NCBI RefSeq assembly: GCF_003590095.1
Contig: NC_039480.1
Location: 7,479,328-7,543,327, forward strand
From: Trichoplusia ni
Lineage: Eukaryota > Arthropoda > Insecta > Lepidoptera > Noctuidae
Reading direction: 5' to 3'
DNA: 64,000 nucleotides
Positions 12,900 through 25,465 of this stretch are shown here, piece by piece; the first letter of the stretch is position 1, and each line of letters begins with the position of its first letter. The notes under the pieces were generated by a model. That model worked only from the letters and a program-made list of their open reading frames with translations, searched no databases and was not told where the DNA came from. A program made the translations under genes and the position numbers.

Positions 12900-15800
12900 T
12901 TGAGCAAAGGGAAACCGGCCTTTTTGTTATAACTTGTACGGCGAAAAAACTGCAATAAATTTTAATATTATGACACTCAATATAAACTATTAGCTATTTT
13001 TTGTTGTGATGATCGATACTATATCCACGTGAGAGGAACTAATGGCAAACGATAGTAAAGACAAAAGAAACACGACCTACGTAAGGCTTATAACTTACAC
13101 AATAAGTTATATGTCGCAATAATCAAGAAATAAGACTCAAGTACATGAATACCATAATTAATGAATCCAACGATACTCTATGATGTTTAATTCTGTACTG
13201 CACATTATAAATCATTCCTAATCGTGTTAATAGTTTATAATGAGTAGGCTTGTTCTTGCCCGTTCCGAAGTTTTGATTTAGATGAATACTATGACTGGGT
13301 AATGGACAAGTACTGAAGTGAATAAATGCTGTTTACCGAAGTCGATCTTGCAAGTATTTAAGAAATTAAACAGCTTTATGGATAGTATAAAACTCCTTTT
13401 GAAATGAAGTAGCTTTAACCAATAAACGTGGCTTCAGTGTTGGTCATATGTTCGGTTCTCCAAATGTCCCTTTTTTTTCTTGGGTAAATTGCAAATTTGG
13501 TATAAGTTAAATTAAAAAAGTGGTTGAGCTGTGAAAGAACAAAATTATGAAAAACATATTGGTACATCAATCATAATTAGTATGGAATCATGAATATTAT
13601 GAGTTTTTATAAGTAAATAGTAAGATTTATAGCTTTTTGAAGCCATTTCCATTAAGTAGATACTGGAGGTGTCACTAGTAATGCAGGTAATCGATATTTC
13701 AAGCATCAACACTTACTATATGAATAAAAAAACAAACATCATCTTAATAAAAAAAGTGAGTGAAAGGTGATAGAAGTAGTTCCGTTTGGAACGTGTACGC
13801 TTTGTTGACGTGAGGCTATGAGTAGGGAACTTTGATAGAGATGTACTAATGTACAGTAAGAGATATATCGATTGTATAGGTCTTATCGATGTTCCCTATT
13901 CTTATGGTTTTTGCATAGCATTAAAAATTCCTTGTAGTTATATATTAGGCAGTCTTCAATACTCTAACAAGTAACGATTATGCAGTTGAACGAAATTGCT
14001 AGAGAAAAATAATTCTCTAGTGGCTAATATTTAGCTATGAGTTGAATGTCTTCTGTTCTTTCTTACCGATTTGAAAATGAAAATATAAGATAAATCGAAA
14101 AAAAGCTTTGAAAGTTTTCAAGGAAAAACTAAACTAGACTTATTTGAGACTAATCGATTTTTCATTTTATCGATTAAATTAAGAATAACCGATAATTTTC
14201 CCCTCTACAAATTGATCAAGTTCTTTCACATTATTAATTACTTTCATAAGTATTCATTTCTAACCGCAGGGTTTCAGTTGTTTTTGAACTATCACTATAC
14301 TATTTTCTTTTTTGCTTTCTTTTTACGTGACGCAGTTATTTTGATTGTTGTTCAAATCACTTTCTAGGTAGGTATTCGTGTGTTGTGATATTGCTTGGAA
14401 TTGAATTGTTTCATACCATTAAACGCCTCAGGCTTTGCTTGTGGGTATTTGTAAGGAGTGGCTATCATTATCTCTGCTGGAGACCTCCGCGGAAGAAGTT
14501 AATGGTGGACCTTAATGGATTATGGGAAACCCTTCGTTTAATACTTCAACAGAAAAAAAACTGGTCACTAGTTGCAAAATGTGTAGCTAATTTTTTAATT
14601 TCTATAAAATCTTAGCGGGTGTGTTTTAGTTAGAGTTGAAATTGTTTGTTTTTTTCATATTAAACAATCTCGTAATACAAATAAGGTTTTAAAGCACGAA
14701 TGCAAGAAAGCATTATGATATCAACATGAAATTGTTAGAAAAATCTAAAGTCTTAAAATACTAAGCATATATACGTGTTAAATGTCATCTCGATTCCACA
14801 ACTGACTTGAAGTAATGACGTAGGCCCGCATGTCAGCATCAAATCTTCATTTACTTAATGAGCCGGTATCATAAATTTGACAAGTTTTATCCGCCTCTGT
14901 CGCAAATAGAGTTATGTAAACAAATATGCACAATAAATTGGTAAATATATGCTGCAATGTTTTAAACTTTATTAAGGTGCGGTTTTTAACGAAATCTCTT
15001 AATAGCAGTTAAGGCCAAGCTTGTTTGAATAACGTAAGAGTTATTTGTTACTGCCCTGCATTTTTTATTTCTAAACAAAAATTGAATAAATTGTGCTGTA
15101 CCTACGCAATAGAGTACAAAAACCAATGTTTATTAATATTATGTGCTTAATATTATATTTACCCTTAAAATATAAATAGTTTATTATATTTATTTAACAC
15201 AAGGAAAATCTTCAATATAGGTACGTAGTAAAGTGTAAGAGTCAAAACAAATCATTTGATTATTTTAACTGATACTAAAAAACGCCATACAATATTAAAT
15301 CTATATTTTATATCTAGTTCTCAGATATAAATTAATTAATTAACGTTGAAACTTGGAATATTAGAAGTAAGATCTTAAAACTCCAAACTTAGTTCAAGTT
15401 AATTCCATAACGCATTCTGGGTTAATATTCAAATAAGGTCTTATATCGGCACGAGTTCAATAAAATCAATTTATCTTATCTTATTAACTATATTAATTGT
15501 CACGTACTGTATTTACTATAATTAATTATATATTTTACAATTATACGCTGATCAAAAGATTAACCAAAACGAATGGCTTTGACGTAAATATTTCGAAATT
15601 TAACGCCAAAATCTTACAAGAGGGGACATTAAAGCAATTTAATACCGGCAACATTAGAACTTAACCTAAATGACGTGACAAACTGTTGACGTCAAACCAA
15701 AAAGTTTGAATGGAAATTGATAATTCGTGAGAAATTGTTTATATTACGAGGGTCTTATGAATATGTAGTAAATATTATCGAGACCATAATTGACGTCAGT

Positions 15801-18800
15801 ATAATGTTACATTATTGACCGTTTTGCATAGTTTTAAATAAGAATTTCAATTTCGGATTCAAAATTTGAATCTAAAACAAATGAGATACGATCTTGACGT
15901 GGTGTCGTGAAACGTCACAATAAAATGTTCATATTAGAGTGAATTAAAAGCATGGCAAGCTAATAAACTAATATAACTTGGTATCTCCCTTTACTTGTGT
16001 AAAAGCAATAATTATTTTGATCAATTTTGTCAACTGATAGTCTGACAGGTTGCCTGTTTATTAGAGTCACTTCTTAATTACAGGAATACCTATTAAAATT
16101 GTATTGAAATCTGCATCTATATAATTCACAAAGAAATTTAATGTTTATGCAGTTGTGTGTAGTTTTATTTTATTTAGTCATTTTTTCTGTGCGTTTCCCA
16201 GGACAAAAATAATTTGTAATGATATTTCGAATTTGTACTTGCCCACTACAAAGCGAAGACTGACTTATTAAACGCAAAACGGATCTTTTATTACACGTAT
16301 TAAATGATTTTTTGTATAACTTGACAAGAATTTCCGGAGTCGGTAAAAGTGATTCAGGTTCTGATAATTTGCATATAGGGCCCAGACTTCAATGACAGCA
16401 ATGCTTTACGATAATGAACCTTATTGTTTCGACATAACGATGTTCTCAATGTCAAACATTGGTTGAACGTAAAAGTTTGTGAGCGTAAAATTTCCGTATT
16501 ATTATGTAAGCATTGTAATCACACGGTTTTATGTATGGTGCATATCTCGGTATCGCGCGACAAAAATAAGTACTTACTCGAGCAATGCGATCATTAATAA
16601 ATCAGATCATAAATGATAGCCGTTTTATTTCTACGTTTACGTTAGTTCTATCTCACTCCGTTCTCAGTGTCTGATTTAGTGCTAAGAATGCGGTAAGCTT
16701 CACCTATTTTTAGAACAATCACGTAGAAAAAATAGATAAAAAATTACTTTTCCACGCGAAGTCGCTGGCAGGGTTAGTTAATAATAACGTAGGTATTAAA
16801 ACAATGTAAGATACTTCGCTTTAACGTTTATTAAATGAAGTGTAAGTTACGATACGTTGTGGGTGGCGCGGACCAAACAACCCATTTGGAAATCGGCTCA
16901 CGAGCCTCGAATGCTCGCGTGGATTGCGATATGATTGAAGATAATTGATCTACCAAATGATAGTTTTAGAGCAAACATCGCTTCCCCATATGGTATAATT
17001 TCATGGCATGCTGCTTATGACGGCCTGACTGCGCATTTTTGTTAATTAGATTGAAGGAAAATGTTAGATACTTGTTTTTAATTATCTCCTATGTCGCTAA
17101 TTATCGGTAGGTTTTGTTGCACGTATGTGTTGGTGACTTGGTTTTTGTGGCACACACTATTTACAAGGCTCTGTTTCCGCTCTCTGTCTTCAGACGAACT
17201 CATGAACGGTGATAGACTTGAAATTTTCAAAGATGATGAATCTGAGTTGTGTCTTTTCCTTCATAAATTAATATTGATTGACTGCCTGGCCCCATATATA
17301 TTTCATAAGTCGAAATTCATAAATCAACAAAATTTTACAAGAACTTAATATTAATTTAATGTTTAAACCAAATAATCTGTAAAGTTTCAATTGAAGAACA
17401 GGCGACGAAACGGAAAAGATGCAATTTTGATCGAATAGTTGACATCGAAATTACAAGTCTGATTGCTGTAAACCTGAAAAAATAAAGATATCCCGACTAG
17501 TTTCGGACAAACCCGAAGTCCTTAAGCAGAACGGACGCAGCGGCTTAATCGCGTTAAATACGAGTTAGTTAACCGTTATTAAAGAAATAACTAATAATCC
17601 GCCTCATAAAAGTTATAATATTAAGTTTTTTAATCTCTTTTACATGCTTATCTTTATCTTAATAAATTTTAAAAGACCGCGATACAATAATAAGAAATCA
17701 TTAAAAGCATTGTTACAACACACCAGTATGTACTTTAATATTTAACCTTCTATCTATCTTTAGCAACCTTGCCTTATTTTAGTGGAAAAGTCTTGGACTT
17801 AGAATAATGACATTTTAATTGTGAAACAGGGATATAGCAAGGACGATTTAAATATGCTAAGTACTAGTTGTAATCATTTTAGTCGGAGTAAATTAAAAAG
17901 GAATTATAAAGGAGGTTTCATTTCAGAATAATGTAGGTATCGTAGGTTTACAATGGTAAGTCAACTTGTTGAATATAACCAAATATATAAAAATCTATGT
18001 GAACCAATTAAATAACAAAACAATTCAGTTCTCTTTTCAGTTAACCTTGCTTTGCTTTTTCATTCGTATATGTATGTATTTGTTCTTATTATAGCAACCC
18101 GACTACACTATGGGAAAATTTTAGCAATCTAGTTCATGATTGGTGTCAGACGGACAGTCAGATAGCGGAGCCCTAGCGGAGGAAGCCCTAATACTGGATT
18201 CATTATAATAATATGTTTGGGTGGTAAAAAAATTAATAAAGCACGCATTGTCTTAATTTCACTTAACCACTTCGACATGGTTAATTTGAATTAAAGCTTA
18301 CGAAAAGTGTTTTTTTTTCCTAGTTTCGTTGGATCTAAATAAAATATTCCATTCATTGAACGCTCTATCGACATATCTAGAGTGCTAGTTTAAAAATAGA
18401 ACTACATTTATGAAACTAGTATCAACCTCTTTAGTCGGTATGACAGACAAGGTTGAAAGTTTGAGACAGGTCTAAAGCTCAGTCACCTCTCTCGCTTACA
18501 CGTGTATTCCTGTCCTTGTAACACATTCTTAATCTCACTTTTATGCTAATGTACACAAATATTACAACAATGATTAATTACATTAATGACTATTGAGTAC
18601 TGAGTATGTCTTTCTTTGAAGTGATAATTTATGTATCCGTTTCGATTGACAAGTGATGATTGAAAACCAGTTTTATTGAAACTTTTTTTTTATCCTTTTT
18701 TTTCTTTTAAAGTAAATATGAACATCACTTTGCGTTTACTGCCGTTTCAAGGTACTAAGCTATTCATTCTTATTATAAACTAATATGACTAAATATAAGA

Positions 18801-19048
18801 CTTGATACGCGTGTAATTTTAATCTTCTACGCCAAAAACCAATACAGGCTCTTGCGCCATTTCTAATGTTAAGTACGTTTCCATCGCTCTGACAAGTAGA
18901 ACCAATTTAATTTATAATACGGACAGATATTTTGTAACTTTAATAGTATGGACGTATCGGGTTAATCTCAATTATTTATCTAAATTGTTGAGGCCGAAAA
19001 TTGATGAATAATGTTCGATTATGTCGAACGTTGTAATCAGTTCAAGGG

Positions 19049-19060
19049 TGCGCGTGCGCC
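19049..19060. promoter_or_regulatory. NRF1/Ewg-like motif
   Basis: TGCGCGTGCGCC, identical to the 12.5-kb motif and 11 of 12 to the consensus. It is followed by GCCCACGG. Confidence 0.35.
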
Positions 19061-22000
19061 GCCCACGGTATTATCACTCCATAAATAAGTCTATTGGTTG
19101 CACATGACCCGTCGAATAGGTACATTTGGTTCTACGGTAGACAGGTTTTTGATGGTTGGTTATTATTATTAAGTGATTATTATAAGTGTAAATGGTGATT
19201 TGTCAATCATTAACGAAAATGAATGTATTTTCGATGTATCATGTGAAGCTTTTTCGATTTTTTTTCCATTGATTTAGCTTTGATGATTGTAACAATGAAA
19301 CTGGATAAAAGTACTTTTGCCATGCTGAGAGACATGCGTTCCTTTTCGTTAAATTAGATTACTTAAAAACATGGTACAATATTTAAGTATAATGATTACC
19401 CTTAGATCAATAGCATATATTATAAGCTATAATATTTACTATGTCTGATAAAACATGAAAACACTTTACAAGACCTGTAAGAATTGTAGGTACATCTATG
19501 ATCGATCACTTTAACTCCCAAGTGGAATAAAACAGTATCCAATTTACTCTAAAAAACCTAACAAGAATATTTTTAAAGCAGAAATCCTAAGCCACAGCTA
19601 AATTAATTACTTCGGACATTTAATTTATTTTAATAAATGAGAAATAGAAGTGGACGACGTTCTTATTTCGCACTAGGAGCTATTAATTCAGTGTAATATA
19701 TTATGTTTACGCATTAGTGAGATATAAATTACATTTTATTAGTTTTAAAGCGATTCTTGTTGATACGGAGATGTCAAAATAAATTTATCTTACATTATGG
19801 CGGGACATAAAAAGGGGGACGTAGTGTCCTCAATAGCTTTGTGTTAAAGATAGAATATAATATTTATTGCGGTGCAATTAATGTTGTTCCTTTTTCATTA
19901 AAAGCACAAATTACTAACCGATTTTTTAATAACTTTGATCTCATCCAAAATATAAAACACAAATGAAAGCCAAGTTCAATATTATGATATATGCTTTAGT
20001 TGTTTTCTTCTACGATAAAAGAAGTGAAATCTAAATGGGTGCCAAGTTCAATGATCAGTCCTGAAATTCATTTATAATAACATAAAATATCATTTCTTCT
20101 TATAATTTAGGATACCTAATTATTATAGCCTAAGGTCTGACTTATGGGAAAATATTGGGCACATGTAAACTTTATCTCACCTATTACCATGTCAATCAAC
20201 AAGACATAGAAATCAATCATAATCTACGTAAATAATTTTTGCATCACATTATGAATTCACATAAAAATCATTAAATTTATTAAAAAAACCTTGCGTTGAT
20301 GCTTGACACGAGCACTGTTGTGACGTTTGACAGCTAACGTCAAACAGGTGCAAAATAACATTATTATGTACGCGAGTGTCCACAATGCCCATATCTTATC
20401 GATAATAGGGCTAACACTGAATAAACACTCAATAAGCACTTTTGAAGTTTAATGTGATTTAATTGAATTATCAAGTAGCCGTGTAAGTAATGCTTTTGAG
20501 CGTGTCTGTACTTGGCATTTATTTTGAGCTCTTAACGTGGAGTGTTTTGTTACGAAATGTACCTACAATAATATTATGAAGGAAATTGATAAGAAATATT
20601 CGATTGTGCAAGGTGTTTGTAAACAATTTGCTATCTGAAGGGAAAGTGCTTGATTTTATTTGTCTAGATGATCTATTTTGCAGGAATCTAGATTAGATAT
20701 TTAATGAGTACCTATATATAAAATAAATATAAAGCTTTTTCCTTATAGACTTAGATCAAGCTTCCTATGCTGCAGTTGGTATTAGATTCTAAGTGCACCG
20801 AAATCAACTGAATGTCGTATTTTTAAGAAATAATTGTCTTAATAACTTGTCGTATGAGTTTACATACACTTCGATACAATATAGGTTAAGGAAAATTAAG
20901 TCTCCATAAATCAAAGTAAAACGAATTCTTGAGTTTGTAGCAAAACGCGTAATCTTTTAAGTCAATTTATTTTTCTCCATCAAATTTTATGCAATCTTTT
21001 GACATTTACAACACAAATATATAGATAACCAATTGACATACAGAAAAAGGAACTTAATATTAAGTAAGAAAACGTTCAAGATTTATTATTTATTGATATT
21101 ACGAACGTTTTTGTAGCTTGTTGTAAATGGCTAATGTATAAGTCCATATGGTTTCATAATCGTGTTCGTTTCCCAGCCACGGGACTGTTACAGGCTGGTT
21201 TTAATAAGTAGGCTATTAAGTTACGTTTAAAAACTAATCATTATAAGCACTAAAAAGATATGTTGTAAAAAGTATTTATACTGGTATGCTGTTACCATGG
21301 CAACCGTAATGCAACATCGAATCCATGGAACTAGTATATTAGGGAACCTGCATTATTATCATTCCCTTCCCTTTTTTGCATCACTAGATTTGCTTACTTT
21401 TGTATTTGACCGAAGCGTTATCCACTAGACCTTTGAATTGCCAATGTTCTAAGTTTTAATTTTTCATGAATTTATCAAAACGTAGTGACCATTAACTTAT
21501 TTATGACAATTATTTTAAAACGGTGTAAAATGCTTTATTTCTTTATCTAATTATCACTTAATTTTAGCATTGAATTAGGCCTTCCATTCAAACAATGATG
21601 ATAATGAGAAGCAAAATAAATGAACCATTAAAAACTGAAATACTTAACTAAAGGTGTCTGCGCTTAAATACAAACTTATCATAAAAATCTAATTCACACA
21701 AAAAAAATACATTTTCAGTCAAAAATAATGTTATGATACATAATCTAATAAGTTATCGTAACGAGGATCAAGAGTGCACGACTATTGTAGGCCTAACTAT
21801 ATTATGTAGTTTCAAGTCTCAAGAAGATTGATCATTCGCACGGATTACAATAGGTGATACAAGTATCAAACAGTGTCAATGTCAGTGACCTACGGATAAC
21901 AAGTCATTGTTGAGATTAACAGAAAGCATTGTTAGGGTCACGGTTCAAAGATAATGATTTGAGAAGATTATAAATAATAATGTTATGAATAACATTTGCC

Positions 22001-22532
22001 ATTCAAAATATTAGGTGTTAATATTACTGTTCATGTATTATTGTATGAAGAGGTTTCGTTTTGTCTAAGTGTAGCAATTGTTTTGGATTCGACTCACGAA
22101 ATACCGAGGGGTGTACTTTTTATTAAAACAATTTAGAGATGAATGTTGATAAAGATTCAAAATATTATTGATAATATTGTAACAATTTGGTATTATTATT
22201 TTTCTTCTGTAGAGAAGTTATGGCTACACTTCAAAAATACGTCGTATACGGAGTCATATCAATTGAAATATCTTATCTTGATTAAGTAGCGGTATCTAAA
22301 CTTGGTTTGCCGCCAATACCGCTTCAGGCTCCAAACTGTACTAAAAACTACCATTAATGTCAATATTTATAAATCACAGCAATATTACTGACACAATCCG
22401 TCTTAATGGCCGTTTATTTAGAACAATTACTTTAAATTTAAACATTTGATTTTATTAAGAAATTGTTAATGATGCCCTTTAGCGTTTTTTGGAGTGAAAT
22501 AATATATTGTTTGTAATTTTATTGGTGGTGAC

Positions 22533-22809
22533 TAGGGATGTTAAGGAGCGGCGTAATGGTAACCGAAACTATCGGATATACAAAATTATATATTTTTCGT
22601 TCTACATCCTGGATAGACTCCGGTTAGCCAACACTCACAACAAAATGCCTTCCTTAAATTTCTGTTTACCTACTTTTTTTTAGCATGTTTACTTTTTTTA
22701 ATTTTTAATCTAAATAATATTCTTTACCTGAACTATCTGAAGAAACAGATAATTCGAAATCATTTGAATCCGTATCCGAAACAAAAATTTCCGAAATTTC
22801 ACATCCCTA
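22533..22809. mobile_element. hAT-type MITE, 277 bp
   Basis: Terminal inverted repeats TAGGGATGT and ACATCCCTA. The flanking 8-mers are GTGGTGAC (22525-22532) and GTGTTAAC (22810-22817), equal at 6 of 8 positions, which fits a diverged 8-bp target duplication of hAT elements. No open frame; it would need a transposase supplied elsewhere. Confidence 0.75.
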
Positions 22810-23173
22810 GTGTTAACAGCAGTGGGCAGAGAATCATGATCCGAAGTACTGTTTAGAACCTTCTCCATGATAATTACGTTAATGTGTATTTGAAGGTCTC
22901 ACTAACGATCTATCTCCCAATTGATTGATTCTCGAGGTTGCACTTGACTCGATCGTGAGTTCAATATCCTGTTGTGATTGTTGTGTAATCTCGTTAAGTA
23001 ATTGTTTTTAGTAAAGAATATTCTTTTTCTTGGATTAATGGTGGATTTTCTTTTGACACTCTAGTTTTAATGTGGTTGTTTGTGATATTTGTCAACCAAC
23101 TTTTTAATGCAAAGAACGTTAGGAATCTCATGAATGTGGATCCTATCCAGGCATGAGCATTAAAACTTAACTT

Positions 23174-23340
23174 CAGGGATAGCCGAGTTGTTGAAGTTGC
23201 TAACCCAAAACGACGTGCGACGTGTCTGGGATTCAATGCTCGCGTCGGACAAGCGTTTGTAGGATCCATGAATGCTCGCACTGAGTCTGGGTGTCTTTGT
23301 GCTTGTGACCTGAATGCTCCCGTAAAAAAAGGATTAAATT
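23174..23340 (+). mobile_element. tRNA-derived SINE, family B
   Basis: Plus-strand copy: A-box-like GATAGCCGAGTTGTTGAAG, a B-box-like GGGATTCAATGCTC, then GTCGGACAAGCGTTTGT and a body ending AAAAAAAGGATTAAATT. The 3' half aligns with the reverse complement of 50575-50710. It is divergent, so old. Confidence 0.7.
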
Positions 23341-24249
23341 AATTAGTACAGGAGTCTATTAAACTAAATAATCACTTTCCACACGATTTTCCGATCAAAC
23401 CATTTCTTTGCCAGTGACTGTCGCTGGGAGTGACAAAAAAGTTAATAAAATTTTCCATTTTATTCGATCATCATGCGAGTTGGAATTCCAATGTTCTAAT
23501 ACTCGTTCGAACTATTAAGCGCTGTGCAATATGCAAAACACAATTTTATTAATGGATTACCCTAATGGATTGCCACACTATTCAATTTGTAGAATAATGA
23601 TAGGTTTCTGATAATTGCCCGAAGGCACAAAATAATTGGTAATTCATGTTTGTCAACTTTTACGCGTATGATGTATGCACACTCGTTAACTATGACCATT
23701 TAAAAGATAATTTAGGTTTAAGTAATAATTTATTAAAATCTATTCAAAATATATCTGATTGTCTTTCACAGTACGGCAGGCGGCGCGGCGGCGTACAAAA
23801 AATAAAGGTGACTCTACATATTGTGTTCAGTGACTCCGAAGGTTTTGCTCATAAATTAATTATCCATAGTAGTCTGCTCGGTAGTTACAAAGTTCGCTTT
23901 TTCAAAAAATGAGTACAAATTACGAAAATAAAATAATAAATTGAATTAGGTAATTAAATTCCGTATTAAATTGCTCTGAGCATCTGAATACAAAAAACCT
24001 ATCCATATCAGTAAACCCAAAGAATAACTCCTTAATAATTGTTATTTAAAATCGTACGTGATTTATGAGAAGCATTTTTAAAGTAGGTAACACATTTAAA
24101 GCGTCGAACATTGATCTCAATTCTAAAATTAAAACTGCATTTCAAATGTCAATGTTATAAAAAATAAGTTTAGAAATAAATGACTGTTAAAATGCATGCT
24201 GCTCTACACCGCATTAGTTAAATTATATCAATGTTTAACTTTGGGCATT

Positions 24250-24304
24250 GAAGAAGCGAGACAGCGCACTACAATGCGAATAGCGGCCTCTCGCTTCCAC
24301 AACT
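24250..24304. repeat. Short semi-palindromic repeat, copy 2
   Basis: GAAGAAGCGAGACAGCGC ... ATAGCGGCCTCTCGCTTCC. The ends are inverted copies of each other (AAGCGAGA/TCTCGCTT). Confidence 0.6.
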
Positions 24305-25410
24305 CACTTCCAAAAATGCATCGTCAAGAGGTATTAACACAGCTACTGTTCATTGAGAAAAATATCGACGAAATTAATGTCTCCCTATTGACTCTATGCA
24401 TAAATTTCAATTAATTGCCTTTGAATACGGGTTGAAAACTTGAAACTCAATTACTTCTTTAGACATATAAATCAAGAACTATTAATAACGGCCAGGTACT
24501 TATGTTACAAACGATATTATCATAATTGTGTCTACATGAATATAAATTGAAAGCTGTTTTATTTACGTAATGTGGAATATGTAAGTAGAGCCATTTCTTC
24601 AATAAAAATATATGAATGTTCTATTCATATATAGTCGTGATTAAAATGGAATCATTTAATTGAGACAATAATTGCAGGATTTACTGTACGGCTACTTCAT
24701 ATTTTAATATTTATTAAAGAACTTGGCATCGTAAAATGGGGTTAATAAAAATGGGTAAGTAGGGTAGGGTAAGTAGATTCGAGACGGGTCCTGTAGGGAA
24801 ACCCTTCTCTTAATTTCTTATTATTTACTAAACAGTTGAGAGTCATCAATTAGTTCTTTTTTTTATTTTAAAACCTTCTTGTTTTTTAACCCCCAATACT
24901 ATTCACCCATTTTACGGTGGTCAATGGTTGCTTTACAGATTTATGCAATCAGCACAAGCACACAGATTATATGTACCTGCAATTCAACGAAATATAAGCG
25001 TGATCATCTGACTTGTAACTAGGAGAAATCCGTAGAAAGCCGTTGAAAATAAAATAAAACAAATCTTCGACAACACTGCAGACTCAGTTTGGTGGTAGTT
25101 TCTATGGCTACACAAGACAATAATCCTAGCTCAGATATTCAAACCGTAATTAATTTCATGCCATAAATATAACAAACTTCCATTACCTAAAAGTAAAAGC
25201 TGCACCTATTATATCACTATTTAGCATAAACCTAAAAGTGTCTTGATGTAATGAACAGATCAATCTAAACAACCTGCATTCCTAACGCAATATCACGGAA
25301 GCCTAACCGTTTTAAATGGTAGTAATAGTGAGATTTAGCAATTATGTATCACGTTAAACTATGTTATAAAATACGAGGAGAATACCACTACACATTAAAG
25401 ACAAACTCTT

Positions 25411-25465
25411 GTTGCTAGAGCGAGAGAGCCTCCTACACGGGATAGCGGCATCTTGCTTTCTCAAC
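25411..25465. repeat. Short semi-palindromic repeat, copy 3
   Basis: GTTGCTAGAGCGAGAGAGCC ... GATAGCGGCATCTTGCTTTC then TCAACAG. Same layout as copy 2. Confidence 0.6.

Larger units (their letters stand above)
7336..22524. other. Long gene-free stretch
   Basis: Holds the short foldback repeat at 7852, repeat C at 8301, an imperfect inverted repeat at 11926-11995, the GC islet at 12.5 kb, the duplication and hairpin at 12.8 kb and the NRF1-like motif at 19049. No exon with convincing coding content and splice sites was seen. It could be intergenic or part of a very large intron. Confidence 0.6.

Noticed and set aside
16860..16935. Possible SINE or tRNA remnant (CTCGAATGCTCGCGTGG)
   Set aside because: Only a B-box-like phrase; no A box, stem pairing or body shared with the other SINEs.
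23646..23912. 88-codon frame around a GC-rich CGGCGG stretch
   Set aside because: No recognisable protein. The GC-rich part is only about 25 bases.
24196..24414. 72-codon frame over a slightly GC-richer stretch
   Set aside because: Overlaps the short foldback repeat, which explains the composition.
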